From UBA6107 sp964533735 (lineage in GTDB: Bacteria > Chloroflexota > Anaerolineae > Anaerolineales > Anaerolineaceae): a stretch of 64,000 nucleotides of DNA. The number at the start of each line of letters is the position of its first letter. The first letter of the stretch is position 1. Of the stretch, positions 16,851-26,238 are shown piece after piece. The notes below the pieces were generated by a model that did no database searches, was not told the DNA's origin, and saw only the letters and a list, made by a program, of their open reading frames with translations. The DNA lies in contig CAZHMD010000005.1 of assembly GCA_964533735.1 (NCBI GenBank), positions 1 through 64,000 on the forward strand, read 5' to 3'. The position numbers and the translations under genes were made by a program.

Positions 16851-18277
16851 TCTTCAACCTCCAGGGCATGAACGATTTGATCCATACGCAGACCATGACT
16901 GCCTTTAATTAGGACTACGTCGCCTTCATGCAGAAGCGTGCGCAAGAGTGCCACAGTTTCGTCGATTTCATCTAAAGCTGAGATGGCATTGTGAGATAAT
17001 CCGGCTTCCCTGGCAGCAGAGGCGATCATTTTTCCTTGTTCACCCAGAGTAATCAACTGATCAACAATTTCAGCAGCACGGAGCCCGACCTTTTCGTGCC
17101 CTGCTTTCTCATATTCTCCGAGCTCGAACATACCACCCAGAACCGCAATTTTCCTGCCCGGAAGTTCGGAGAGGAGATTCAGCGCCGCCAACGTGGATTC
17201 GGGGGAGGCGTTGTAGGTGTCATCCAGAAGCAACGCGCCTTCCTTGGTGTGCGTCGTGACCAATCGAAGTTGACCGCTGGCATGCTGCAGACCATAGATC
17301 AACTCGGTTATGGGGATCCCCTCAACGAGACCTGCAGCCACAGCCCGAAGAATCGTGTGAATGGAATGGTGCCCAATCAACGGTGCCTGTGTGGCAAAGG
17401 TTTCACCCTGATAGTGTAAATGGAAACGAATTCCGCTAAGACCCTGGCTGACAATTTCATCAGCCCAAATATCGGCATTCGGGTTCAATCCATAGAAGAA
17501 TACAGTGGCTTTGGTGAGTTCAGCCATGGGGACGATCCATGAATCATCCATATTGAGGATGGCAGTGCCTTCAGGGGCAGGAGGAAGCGCCTGCACCAGT
17601 TCACTTTTACCCCTGGCAATGACTTCCTGTGAGCCGGCACGTTCAGCGTGCACTGTGCCGATATTGGTGAGGATGCCAACCTGGGGGAGTGCGATATTGC
17701 ATAGTTGAGATATCTCCCCGGGGACATAGAACCCCATTTCGAGGACCGCTTTTTGGTATCCCGGTCCCAGACGAAGCAAGGTGAGGGGTAAACCAATCTC
17801 ATTGTTCAGGTTTCCCTGGTTCTTGAGCGTGCGGAATTTCGTTGAGAGCAACTCGCTGACGAGTTCCTTGGTGGTGGATTTACCCACGCTACCGGTAATG
17901 CCGATGACACGGAGGTCAAACTTGCGGCGCCAAAAAGCTGCGAGGTTTTCCAGACTTTTTTGTGAATTTTTCACCCGGATTGCAAATGGGATTTCAGGGA
18001 TTATGGTCGTTGATGTGAATGGTTTAGTGAGATCAAGAACCCTGATGCCCAGATCAATGGCTTTTTCCACCAGTGCCATGCTTGCACCATGATCAAAGGC
18101 ATCGGCAACATACGCATGACCGTCAACTTTTCCGCCAACATAGGCGATGAAGAGAGAACCAGGAATGGCAGCACGGGAATCAACAACCGCTTCGGTGATT
18201 CCCGGTGTGGTGCGGTCAGTTTTGACCCCCAATTCTGATTCGATCAAAGTTGCCAAAGTAAGCATCAAATTCCTCAT
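16847..18277 (-). CDS. murF: UDP-MurNAc-tripeptide--D-alanyl-D-alanine ligase MurF
   Basis: Adds D-Ala-D-Ala to the UDP-MurNAc-tripeptide. The 476-residue protein has GITGSVGKSTTKELV (ATP loop), NQGNLNNEIGLPLTLL, the family-specific segment that distinguishes MurF from MurE, and LLDDTYNASPESTLAAL. ATG at 18277 overlaps the ftsI stop; an ATG four codons later with GAGGA upstream is an alternative. murE, which normally precedes murF, is not present in this cluster. Confidence 0.96.
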   Translation of the reverse strand: MRNLMLTLATLIESELGVKTDRTTPGITEAVVDSRAAIPGSLFIAYVGGKVDGHAYVADAFDHGASMALVEKAIDLGIRVLDLTKPFTSTTIIPEIPFAIRVKNSQKSLENLAAFWRRKFDLRVIGITGSVGKSTTKELVSELLSTKFRTLKNQGNLNNEIGLPLTLLRLGPGYQKAVLEMGFYVPGEISQLCNIALPQVGILTNIGTVHAERAGSQEVIARGKSELVQALPPAPEGTAILNMDDSWIVPMAELTKATVFFYGLNPNADIWADEIVSQGLSGIRFHLHYQGETFATQAPLIGHHSIHTILRAVAAGLVEGIPITELIYGLQHASGQLRLVTTHTKEGALLLDDTYNASPESTLAALNLLSELPGRKIAVLGGMFELGEYEKAGHEKVGLRAAEIVDQLITLGEQGKMIASAAREAGLSHNAISALDEIDETVALLRTLLHEGDVVLIKGSHGLRMDQIVHALEVEE

Positions 18278-20049
18278 TCCGCCAGCAGGCTTTGCCGCTG
18301 TTCATCCGGGGGGATGTTCATGAGGACAACAAGTTCCTCTACAACATCACGAAAAACAGGGGCAGCCACGATGGAACCCCAAATTGAACGCTTTGGTTTT
18401 TCCAACCAGACATAAACAATAAATTGAGGATCGTCTATTGGGCCCCAGCCGACAAATGAGGCGTTGGTGGCATAACTGGAATACTGACCGTTCACAGCAA
18501 TTTCAGCGGTACCGGTTTTGCCCGCAACACGATAACCCTCAACCAGCGCATCGGAAGCTTCTTCTTCGAGAGATGTTGCCAGCATTTCAGTCAAGGTGTG
18601 AGCAGTTTCCGCAGTGATTGGCATACCTACAATTTGAGGACTGGTATTGAATTGTTGACCATTCTGGATGTAGGCATGCAAAACATGGGGAGCGACCATT
18701 TTACCATCGTTGGCAATGGCGGAAGCGGCCATGATCATTTGAATAGGAGTAACTGCCACGCCCTGACCGAAAGAATTGGTGGCCAGGTTGACGGTGTACC
18801 ACATGGGATCATCAGGCTCGCTCAGGGGGTAGACTTCTTCGCCGGCGAGGTCGATGTTGGTGCGGTGCCCGATACCAAAGCGGTTAAGATAATCATAAAA
18901 CCTTGGAGCTCCCAATTGAGTGGCTATCCAGGAAAGACAGACGTTGAGGGAGTGCTGCATACAACCCAACATGGTTTGTTTTCCCCATGCACTGCGGTCC
19001 CAGTTGTAGATATCCCAACCGCCAACTTCGATAACGCCGGTGTCGATGAATTCAGTTTCAGGTTTGACTGCGCCGGCATCCAATGCTGCAGCCATGGTGA
19101 GAACCTTGAAGACAGAACCCGGTTCATAAACCTGACTGACGGCCTTGTTGAACGGGATACCAGCAGTGAAAATGTCGTCGTACTCCCAATAAGTATTTGG
19201 ATTGAAACGAGGCGTGGTTGCCATGGCGAGAATCTCACCATTTTTGGGGTCCATAACAATGATCGTGCCGTTGGCGGCACCGTTACTTTTTACGGCTGCA
19301 TCCAGTAATTTCTCAATTGTCCGCTGAATCTCGCGGTCAATGGTGAGAATGAGGCTTGCGCCGGCAGGGGCAATGGGAATTTCCTTCATTTCATAGGGGT
19401 CAAGCTCAATGACCACTTTTTGTTTGGTACCGGCTAAAAGGTCATCATATTTCTCTTCGACACCAAAATAGCCATTGCCATCTTCACGTTCATAATAGGT
19501 ATAAAAGCCGAGAATATTAGCAGCAAGAGTTTGTTCTGGATAAGTACGCTGAAGGTGGGGAGTCCAGGTGAGACCGCGAAGGGAGGGTAGATTGGGGTCA
19601 TCACCGTATGGATTAGCAGCTTCATACTGCTTTTTCAGGTTAATCAATTCTTCAAGCTTGTCTGAAGTGATGAAATCCGCAATGGTGATGTAGACACTCT
19701 CACCACTAACGAACGGTTTGCTGGCGGATTCGAGAGCCTTGGCATAATCAGTGCCAAAAATCGTGGAGACAGCTGTTGCAATTGATTCCGGGTTCCTTAC
19801 AAATTGGAGTTCGACGCCAATTTCATATACTTCTTTATTGCCCGCCAGAAGATGACCCCAGCGATCGTAGATGTAACCGCGCTCGGACTGGATGGTGCGG
19901 ATCTCAACACCGTAGGTCTGCGCCCAGGTATCGAGGTATTCTGCATGCGTGCTGGTTTGAATGCGAACCATCTGGATGACAATCACTGCAACGAATGCAG
20001 TAAGGAGGAATCCTAAAAGTTTCGGGCGGGTGAGAGGCAACAGTTTCAT
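18274..20049 (-). CDS. ftsI: Septal peptidoglycan transpeptidase (FtsI/PBP2-like class B PBP)
   Basis: Class B penicillin-binding protein that cross-links septal peptidoglycan with FtsW. The 591-residue protein has an N-terminal membrane anchor (about 11-30), a dimerisation domain with SERGYIYDRWGHLLAGN, and the transpeptidase motifs SVFK (312-315), SLN (367-369) and KTGT (511-514). There are no C-terminal PASTA domains. The gene overlaps ftsL and murF by four bases on each side, and its place after rsmH and ftsL identifies it as the divisome PBP. Confidence 0.96.
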   Translation of the reverse strand: MKLLPLTRPKLLGFLLTAFVAVIVIQMVRIQTSTHAEYLDTWAQTYGVEIRTIQSERGYIYDRWGHLLAGNKEVYEIGVELQFVRNPESIATAVSTIFGTDYAKALESASKPFVSGESVYITIADFITSDKLEELINLKKQYEAANPYGDDPNLPSLRGLTWTPHLQRTYPEQTLAANILGFYTYYEREDGNGYFGVEEKYDDLLAGTKQKVVIELDPYEMKEIPIAPAGASLILTIDREIQRTIEKLLDAAVKSNGAANGTIIVMDPKNGEILAMATTPRFNPNTYWEYDDIFTAGIPFNKAVSQVYEPGSVFKVLTMAAALDAGAVKPETEFIDTGVIEVGGWDIYNWDRSAWGKQTMLGCMQHSLNVCLSWIATQLGAPRFYDYLNRFGIGHRTNIDLAGEEVYPLSEPDDPMWYTVNLATNSFGQGVAVTPIQMIMAASAIANDGKMVAPHVLHAYIQNGQQFNTSPQIVGMPITAETAHTLTEMLATSLEEEASDALVEGYRVAGKTGTAEIAVNGQYSSYATNASFVGWGPIDDPQFIVYVWLEKPKRSIWGSIVAAPVFRDVVEELVVLMNIPPDEQRQSLLAE

Positions 20050-20567
20050 TGTGGACCCCCCCGAACACTCTCACTTAATCGTGTAATGCCTGTAAACAAC
20101 CAATCCCACAATGACTGCCGATAAACGGATCTGATAAGTGAAACGCTGGAATTGCCAAGTCCCGGAGGGGCAGCCAAGACTGCAGGTTGTTTACCGAGAT
20201 ACCCGGGAACGGTGACGTAAACAGCTTGCGAAGGATTGATCCTTTGAAAACCCAATTCCTTTGCCCGACTTTCCATCACGTTTGAGGAGGTCAGAATGGC
20301 AATTTGGGCTTTCTTATCCGCGATCCCGCGTTCCAAGTCCTGGCGTTCGAGATTTAAGTTATAAGCGTTTAACCCCGCAGCCGCTGCACGACCACTAATA
20401 CTAAGATAGACGCTCGCCACCAGGATAACCACAACGAGTGCAAGCAAGAACAAGCCCGCGAACTGGACTTGGTTCCTCCAGGGGGCTTGTTTGAACGCTT
20501 GAGTGAGGGTTACCCTCACCTTTGAGCGCCTTGTTTTCCTCGGTGTGCGTGCGTTAATATCTGTCAT
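20046..20567 (-). CDS. FtsL-like bitopic division protein
   Basis: A 173-residue protein with a basic cytoplasmic tail (1-35), one membrane segment (about 37-58) and a following heptad-like helix (about 62-95, NAYNLNLERQDLERGIADKK). It then has the VMESRAKELGFQRINPSQAVYV segment typical of FtsL/DivIC-family proteins, given here only as a position (about 97-118). A longer variable C-terminus follows. Position between rsmH and ftsI is the canonical ftsL place. Sequence conservation in this family is low, so the call rests on architecture and synteny. Confidence 0.82.
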   Translation of the reverse strand: MTDINARTPRKTRRSKVRVTLTQAFKQAPWRNQVQFAGLFLLALVVVILVASVYLSISGRAAAAGLNAYNLNLERQDLERGIADKKAQIAILTSSNVMESRAKELGFQRINPSQAVYVTVPGYLGKQPAVLAAPPGLGNSSVSLIRSVYRQSLWDWLFTGITRLSESVRGGPQ

Positions 20568-20569
20568 GG

Positions 20570-21514
20570 TTATAACTTCTCGATTAGCCTTAATTTTGCG
20601 CTGCGGGAGCGCGGGTTCTCAGATTTCTCCTTTTCGTCAGCTTCAATCGGGTGCCGGTTGATTTCTTTGATCGAGGCCTTGTGATTGCATGTACAGATAA
20701 TTTGTTCTGGCGGGCAAATGCAATCCCGGCTTTCCTGCCGAAAATACTGCTTTGTGATGCGATCTTCCAGCGAATGGAAGGAAATGACAGCCAATCTGCC
20801 GCCAGTTGCAAGGGCTTTTACAGCCTGGGGAAGAAAATCCTCCAGCGAATCCAGCTCGTGATTGACGGCGATGCGCAGTGCCTGGAAAGTTCGTGTGGCG
20901 GGGTGTATTCTCCCTGATGGTTTTCCTGTTGAGCGGGCGATTAATGCAGCAAGGTCCAGGGTTGAAGAAATGGGTCTGTTAGCTACGATCACCCTGGCAA
21001 TTCTCCGAGAGGATCTTTCTTCGCCATATTTCCAGATCAAATTGGCCAGATCTTCTTCGGAGCTATTGTTGACCAGGTCTGAAGCGCTGACGGACTGGGA
21101 CGGGTCAAAACGCATATCCAACGGTCCATCTTTGAGGAAGGAGAAACCACGTTCGGGCGTGTCAATTTGCATTGAGGAAATACCCAGATCAATGAGAATA
21201 CCGTCAACATTGTCCCAGCCAAGCGTCAGCAGCTGCGAAGAAAGGGAGGTGTAGGAGGAACGAACAAGATGATAGCGGTTTTTAAAAGACGAGAGGCGCT
21301 GGTTTGCCAATTCCAGCGCCCGGGGATCAACATCCAAGCCAAGCAGTTGTCCATCAGGTGAGCTATTTTCGAGGATTCCCCAGGCGTGCCCTCCAGCTCC
21401 AATGGTCGCATCAACGTATAGCCCCGGACTTCCAGGACGCAAAGCAGTTATAATAGGTTGGTAAAGAACTGAGACATGTGGCGGAATAAAGCCACTGTCG
21501 GATTTGGTAGTCAC
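20570..21514 (-). CDS. rsmH: 16S rRNA (cytosine(1402)-N(4))-methyltransferase RsmH
   Basis: Methylates N4 of C1402 in 16S rRNA. The 314-residue protein has HVSVLYQPIITAL at the start, the SAM-binding YVDATIGAGGHAWGIL, DLGISSMQIDTPERGFSF and a C-terminal ISFHSLEDRITKQYF. It begins with GTG, whose first base is the last base of the mraZ TAG stop, so translation is coupled to mraZ. Confidence 0.97.
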   Translation of the reverse strand: MTTKSDSGFIPPHVSVLYQPIITALRPGSPGLYVDATIGAGGHAWGILENSSPDGQLLGLDVDPRALELANQRLSSFKNRYHLVRSSYTSLSSQLLTLGWDNVDGILIDLGISSMQIDTPERGFSFLKDGPLDMRFDPSQSVSASDLVNNSSEEDLANLIWKYGEERSSRRIARVIVANRPISSTLDLAALIARSTGKPSGRIHPATRTFQALRIAVNHELDSLEDFLPQAVKALATGGRLAVISFHSLEDRITKQYFRQESRDCICPPEQIICTCNHKASIKEINRHPIEADEKEKSENPRSRSAKLRLIEKL

Positions 21515-21957
21515 TAGATGCTCAGATCGAACTTCTCAGCCAGATCTGCTGCTAAATCAGGAGAGTCAAACTGCTCATCCTGTTTTGCCAATAAACCAGG
21601 CGACCAAATTTCGATGTCTTCGCCAGTTCCGATCACGGTTGCCGCGCCATCCAGGTGAGCGTATTGACGCAAAACTGAAGGAATGATGAAACGACCGTTC
21701 TTGTCAAATTCGATTTCATTGGCGTTCTTAAATAAGAACCTGCGCAAATTACGCGTATTTGCATCTGCCATGTTGAGGCTGTTGACCTTGTCAAAAAGAA
21801 GCTTAAATCGGCTGGCATTCATGATCACCAGGTTTCCATCAAACCCGCGCATAACGAATGCACCGTCACCGAGCTGGTCACGAAACCTGGCAGGGAAGGT
21901 AATGCGGTTCTTCTCGTCTATGTTGTGCTCAAAAGTGCCGAAGAAGCCAGCGAACAT
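21514..21957 (-). CDS. mraZ: Transcriptional regulator MraZ
   Basis: DNA-binding regulator of the dcw cluster and its first gene. The 147-residue protein has two AbrB-like halves, each with the DxxxR signature: DEKNRITFPARFR near residue 15 and DKNGRFIIPSVLR near residue 88. Three direct repeats in its own leader match MraZ boxes, so autorepression is likely. Translation is coupled to rsmH by a one-base overlap. Confidence 0.97.
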   Translation of the reverse strand: MFAGFFGTFEHNIDEKNRITFPARFRDQLGDGAFVMRGFDGNLVIMNASRFKLLFDKVNSLNMADANTRNLRRFLFKNANEIEFDKNGRFIIPSVLRQYAHLDGAATVIGTGEDIEIWSPGLLAKQDEQFDSPDLAADLAEKFDLSI

Positions 21958-21985
21958 TAGTTCTACCTTTCCTAATTATGCCGAA

Positions 21986-22003
21986 CGCCGGAATTCTCCG
22001 GCG
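21986..22003 (-). other. Hairpin in the mraZ leader
   Basis: CGCCGGA and TCCGGCG form a perfect 7-bp stem with a 4-base loop in the 5' untranslated region, between the MraZ boxes and the mraZ ribosome-binding site. No U-tract follows, so it is not a terminator; it may stabilise or attenuate the mRNA. Confidence 0.5.
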
Positions 22004-22005
22004 CT

Positions 22006-22030
22006 CCACTTTTTCCCACTATTTACCACT
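22006..22030 (-). promoter_or_regulatory. MraZ-binding boxes (three direct repeats)
   Basis: On the minus strand AGTGG occurs three times with an exact 10-base period (22026-22030, 22016-22020, 22006-22010), the layout described for MraZ operators (GTGGG-type repeats separated by five bases). They begin about 10 bases downstream of the -10 element and cover the start region, as expected for autorepression. Confidence 0.75.
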
Positions 22031-22039
22031 TCTAGTAAT

Positions 22040-22067
22040 ATTATAACGATTTTATAAAGAAATACAA
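22040..22067 (-). promoter_or_regulatory. dcw cluster promoter
   Basis: On the minus strand TTGTAT (22062-22067) and a perfect TATAAT (22040-22045) are separated by 16 bases. The predicted start point falls near 22033, just before the MraZ boxes. Confidence 0.7.
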
Positions 22068-22174
22068 GGGGTATTTGATTTATTAAGGATTTTTATATAT
22101 CCAATGGTGTGTTTTGACCGAATCCCTTTGATTACCATGATTTTTGGAAACTCGCGATTGATGGAGGATATGAC

Positions 22175-23119
22175 ATGAAAACAAGAAAACTAGCCGTTAT
22201 CCTGGTTATTGGTGTGATCCTGTCGGGGTGTATTGTCATTAACCCTGCACCCACAGCCGCCCCCACGGTGATGACCGTGCCGACATCCACTGATCTTCCA
22301 GCGCAACCGACGCCGACTGTGGCACCACCTGCTGCAGCTCCAGGTCTGACGATTGAAATGTTAAAAAACGCAATGGTCAACGCCCCTGAATCGCAACGGT
22401 CTGTTCAACTGACGGATGGGAAATTTTCCGAGAATATGCCGGATGGATCAACCTTGATGGTGTACATTAACGAAAATGTGGCATTTGGGGATATTAACGA
22501 TGATGGGGTCGATGATTCTGCACTTCTGATCCAGGAATCCATGGGAGGAACCGGGATATTTTATTCCATAACCGCTTTCATCAGCGGCAGCATGGGATTC
22601 ACGCAAACCAATTCGTTATTCATTGATGACCGGGCGATCATTCATTCATTAATCATCGAAAATGGCGAGGTCGTCCTGAATGCCAATGTTCACGCCTTCG
22701 ACGATCCGATGGTCAACCCAAGCGTAGCGATGACAAAAACATACCATTTCTTTAACGATGGGTTGTCTTTATGGCGGCAGACGACGTTGTTAACTGACGG
22801 AAGTCTACGCTCCATCGAGATTAACACCCCAACAGAAAATGAGGAAGTCAGCGGGAGCGTTACGATTACCGGGACTATGGCAATTGCCCCTTTTGAAAAC
22901 AACCTGCAGGTGCAGTTCATTGGGCAAAATGGGATGCCTTCCTTTGTGGGTTCATTTATGGTTAATGCAATAGATATGGGTCAGCCAGCTACCTTTAATG
23001 TGACAATGCCGATCACTGATTTCCCATCAGGAGCGCTGGTGAAAATACAATTAATGGAAGTCAGCATGGCTGATGGATCTCCGATGCTGATCGATTCAGT
23101 TCTGGTTAAAGTGAAGTAA
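22175..23119 (+). CDS. Lipoprotein with C-terminal Gmad2-like immunoglobulin domain
   Basis: A 314-residue predicted lipoprotein: signal peptide ending in lipobox LSGC (Cys19), then a proline/threonine-rich linker (about 22-55). The middle part (about 60-215) has an FGDINDDGVDDSALLI segment typical of calcium-loop VCBS/FG-GAP-like domains in secreted proteins. Residues about 220-312 (IEINTPTENEEVSGSVTITG) match the Gmad2 fold known from sporulation/germination and other envelope proteins. GGAGG precedes the ATG. It converges on the LysM/M23 gene with only three bases between stops. The specific role is unknown. Confidence 0.75.
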   Translation: MKTRKLAVILVIGVILSGCIVINPAPTAAPTVMTVPTSTDLPAQPTPTVAPPAAAPGLTIEMLKNAMVNAPESQRSVQLTDGKFSENMPDGSTLMVYINENVAFGDINDDGVDDSALLIQESMGGTGIFYSITAFISGSMGFTQTNSLFIDDRAIIHSLIIENGEVVLNANVHAFDDPMVNPSVAMTKTYHFFNDGLSLWRQTTLLTDGSLRSIEINTPTENEEVSGSVTITGTMAIAPFENNLQVQFIGQNGMPSFVGSFMVNAIDMGQPATFNVTMPITDFPSGALVKIQLMEVSMADGSPMLIDSVLVKVK

Positions 23120-23122
23120 AAA

Positions 23123-24625
23123 TCAACGCTGGATATAAGATTCTGATGTGGCGTACTGCCTGGCATAGATCGTTTGGGAATCTTTGACCAGGTTACTATT
23201 ATAAATTTTTGTACCCGGGGTCGCCTGCCAACCACTTAATATGAATGGCAAAGGCTCAGCGGCACCAATCCATTCACCTTTGTACTTTCGAGAGATATGG
23301 ACATGGGTACCTGTAGCGGCTCCGCCTTCACATGACGGGTGACCGATGGGATCATCCAGCTTCAAACGTGAGCCTGGTGAAACCATTTCAAAATTGGCAA
23401 TATGCATGTACATGATCTCCCAACCGGTTGGTACTCCATTGGCATCTTCCAGTCCGAGGATGATCATATTGTTGGCAGCGTGAATTACTTTTCCAGCGGC
23501 AGAAGCCAGCACCCAGACCCTGGATACTACGCAAGAACGTTCTCCAGTGATGGGAGCAAAATCGAGTGCCCCAAGCGGTGTTCCGGCTGTCCAACCGTAA
23601 TGCAATCCTCCAGTCAGTGCCCAGCGTTCTCCGGGAGCAAACGGCAGCTCAAGAGACGGCGGTGAAAGCCCTTCATTAAATAGAGGTTCAATCGTGCTCG
23701 CACGAAGGTTAGGATCTCCAAAGAATCCCATGTGAATGGCAATGATATTTTCAGGTCCATAGGTCATGGTTTCCCAGGAGGGTTTGTCATAGAGTTGTGC
23801 CATCAAATATTGGATGCCGACCGTTCCGGCATTTAGATTGGGTGCAATGCGCGCAGAAGTGCCATCTGAAAAGATTAATTCGGTCATCTCACCATTGCGC
23901 CAGGAATAGTAACCGGTATTGATCAAGCGGGCTGCCACCGATAGTTCCATGTATAGCCCTTCATATTCCTTGTATCCAAGGTCCAACGGATGAGCCCAGT
24001 TTGGCTCTGCCGGAGTTTGGGTTACCCAATGAGAGCGAAGCTCGATCACCGCCAATAATAACCTGGGATTGGTGGAAGTACCTTGAGCCACCCTTTCGAC
24101 AATTTGGGAGCCAGACAATACTTCACCACTGACTGTTTGCTGGTAACTCCGCAGGTACCCCCCTTCAAAATTAACGAATTGTGCTACATCAAAATTCCTG
24201 GCTGTTTGCGAATAGATGACCTCGCTGTCTGGCAGGAGCACATCGGAATAATAAAAATCGGCAAGTGTTTTTGGAATTATTAACTGCTTCCCGGGTTGGA
24301 TGAAACCGGCAGCAGGAATATTTTCCTGTGATGAAATCTGAGTCGAATCAACGCCAAAGTGCCTGGCAACAACCGGCAATGTATCACCAGATTGGGCAGA
24401 ATAAACGTAAAAACCCTCCAAGTCTCCAAGAATTGGCGGTGAGGGTTGAAGAATAATAGGCGGGATCCTGGTGGGGAAGTTTACATTGCGGGGAATTTGA
24501 GTGCGGAAAAGGGATTGAGGAGTGCCGGATCCAGGAGTTTGCCCGGAGGAGAACCAGAGCGGAAAATTACAGGCTGAAATGAGCAAAAGAACCAGGACAA
24601 TTAACAGTATAAGTTTCTTTTTCAA
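23123..24625 (-). CDS. LysM-domain M23 family peptidase lipoprotein
   Basis: A 500-residue predicted lipoprotein (lipobox ISAC, Cys19). A LysM peptidoglycan-binding domain spans about residues 72-118 (YSAQSGDTLPVVARHFGVD). The C-terminal 150 residues resemble the M23 (LytM) metallopeptidase fold with HYGWTAGTPLGALDFAP and the metal/catalytic THVHI motif. Together these point to a cell-wall endopeptidase or a binding derivative outside the membrane. The middle 200 residues are of no family I know. It is transcribed divergently from the subtilisin-like gene. Confidence 0.82.
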   Translation of the reverse strand: MKKKLILLIVLVLLLISACNFPLWFSSGQTPGSGTPQSLFRTQIPRNVNFPTRIPPIILQPSPPILGDLEGFYVYSAQSGDTLPVVARHFGVDSTQISSQENIPAAGFIQPGKQLIIPKTLADFYYSDVLLPDSEVIYSQTARNFDVAQFVNFEGGYLRSYQQTVSGEVLSGSQIVERVAQGTSTNPRLLLAVIELRSHWVTQTPAEPNWAHPLDLGYKEYEGLYMELSVAARLINTGYYSWRNGEMTELIFSDGTSARIAPNLNAGTVGIQYLMAQLYDKPSWETMTYGPENIIAIHMGFFGDPNLRASTIEPLFNEGLSPPSLELPFAPGERWALTGGLHYGWTAGTPLGALDFAPITGERSCVVSRVWVLASAAGKVIHAANNMIILGLEDANGVPTGWEIMYMHIANFEMVSPGSRLKLDDPIGHPSCEGGAATGTHVHISRKYKGEWIGAAEPLPFILSGWQATPGTKIYNSNLVKDSQTIYARQYATSESYIQR

Positions 24626-24766
24626 CTGGGATCCTGGAAAATCACTTTAGAAAGAATAGAAAGTAAACCATAATAAAGCAATAATATCCTATTTATAACA
24701 GAAATTAAATATGATGATGATTTCATCTTCCACAAGATGGCGAACCTTAAAAGATTGGGCAGGTAC

Positions 24767-24795
24767 TTGAAACGACCTTACAAATTTGTTAGGAT
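24767..24795 (+). promoter_or_regulatory. Candidate promoter of the subtilisin-like gene
   Basis: TTGAAA (24767-24772) and TAGGAT (24790-24795) are 17 bases apart, placing the start point about 30 bases before the ATG. The preceding divergent spacer (24626-24766) is A/T-rich with one small hairpin at 24724-24739. Confidence 0.5.
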
Positions 24796-24831
24796 GGTTC
24801 AGTGCAACAAAAAATCCTTGAGGAGGGATCA

Positions 24832-26211
24832 ATGTTCAAACGTATTGTAATAACCGTCATATTGATCGGTGTACTCGTATTGAATTTCCAAACGGCCGAT
24901 GCGGCCAGTGGTAATTCAATGATCGGGATTAACATCCTGCTCAATACAGATGTTACTGATATGATATTGGCTGATCTGGGCGGGCACGGCAAGGTGAGGG
25001 ATGTGATCTTCGAGATCGATGCCATCACCATGCAGGTACGCTCTAGTGAATTGGATGTGATCAGGCAACTGCCGTACGTGGCGGCAGCCAATCCGGATGC
25101 CGAGCGTAAAGGCGCACCGATTGACACTATAGAGGTTGAAGATTTCATGGATGGATTAAGCACCTGGGACCAGGATGCCATTAATGTAACCGATTTTGGA
25201 TACGATAACCGCCAGGTACAATACGATGGCAATGGTGTGTATGTGGCAGTCCTGGATACTGGACTGGTAGACTCCTGGAGGCAATATTTCCCACAGGAAC
25301 GTATCGCTGAAGAATATGCCAAGGCATTTGGCGGTGGCGGTGGAGAAAATGGGAATGTTTCTGAACCCACCAATAAATGGGAACACGACCAAAACTCCCA
25401 TGGTACGCATGTGACCAGTACCATCCTCGGATACACCTTTGGAATAAGCCCGATAAATGGCGTCGCGCCATTGGCGAAAGTTATTCCAGTTAAAGTTTTA
25501 AACCAGAATGGCTCAGGCTGGTCATCCGTGATCGCACGTGGAATTGTGTATATTGCTGATCTAAAAGCGGATGAATTGGCGAATTACCCGGTTGTGATCA
25601 ATATGAGCCTGGGCGGTTCAGCATTAGATGCTGTGGAAAAAGAAGCGATCGATTACGCAATCGAGCAGGGCGTGATCATTGTTGCGTCAGCAGGCAATGA
25701 AGGAACCGCGGGGATGGGTTATCCGGGAGCATATGAACCCGTAATCTCAGTGGCAGCTTCAGGGTGGGTTGGCGAATGGTCACTTACAGGTCTAGATAGA
25801 GGGAAGTGGTGGTATGCAGTAAACGTTGCAGACCCCACAAACCCAGATGATTATTACATCACAGATTTTTCCAGCCGGGAAAAGTCTGGCCAGGATCTGG
25901 ACGTAGCAGCTCCAGGGTCGTGGGTACTCGGTCCATACCAGGTGAACAGCGGGCAGTTGTCCTACTATTACCTGGGCGGAACCAGCATGGCCAGCCCGCA
26001 TGTGGCAGGTATTGTGGCTCTGATGGCAGACAAATACTCTGGATTAACTGCAAGCCAGGCAGAATCTATCCTCACTGGCGCAGCGATTGCGTTACCTGCC
26101 GGATGCCGAGATATTATGAGCCCTTATGGTGCAGAAGAAGTGTGTTGGAACGATGACGCAACTGGATCAGGACTGATCACAGCGGATGCTGCCCTGGCTG
26201 CAACGCCATAA
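24832..26211 (+). CDS. Secreted subtilisin-like serine protease (S8 family)
   Basis: A 459-residue exported protease. After the signal peptide (about 1-26) there is an I9-type propeptide region (about 28-95), then the catalytic domain with Asp132 in AVLDTGL, His170 in SHGTHVTS, oxyanion Asn269 in SAGNEG and Ser365 in GGTSMASPHVAG. All catalytic residues are present, so it should be active. ATG at 24832 is preceded by GAGGAGG; an in-frame codon 10 residues upstream lacks such a site and would extend the signal peptide with polar residues. It ends at a strong terminator and appears monocistronic. Confidence 0.93.
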   Translation: MFKRIVITVILIGVLVLNFQTADAASGNSMIGINILLNTDVTDMILADLGGHGKVRDVIFEIDAITMQVRSSELDVIRQLPYVAAANPDAERKGAPIDTIEVEDFMDGLSTWDQDAINVTDFGYDNRQVQYDGNGVYVAVLDTGLVDSWRQYFPQERIAEEYAKAFGGGGGENGNVSEPTNKWEHDQNSHGTHVTSTILGYTFGISPINGVAPLAKVIPVKVLNQNGSGWSSVIARGIVYIADLKADELANYPVVINMSLGGSALDAVEKEAIDYAIEQGVIIVASAGNEGTAGMGYPGAYEPVISVAASGWVGEWSLTGLDRGKWWYAVNVADPTNPDDYYITDFSSREKSGQDLDVAAPGSWVLGPYQVNSGQLSYYYLGGTSMASPHVAGIVALMADKYSGLTASQAESILTGAAIALPAGCRDIMSPYGAEEVCWNDDATGSGLITADAALAATP

Positions 26212-26238
26212 GAATTAAGAAGAATCCGAAATACAAAG

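Noticed and set aside
18598..19308. Plus-strand frame of 236 codons opposite ftsI
   Set aside because: Antisense to the transpeptidase domain, no family features.
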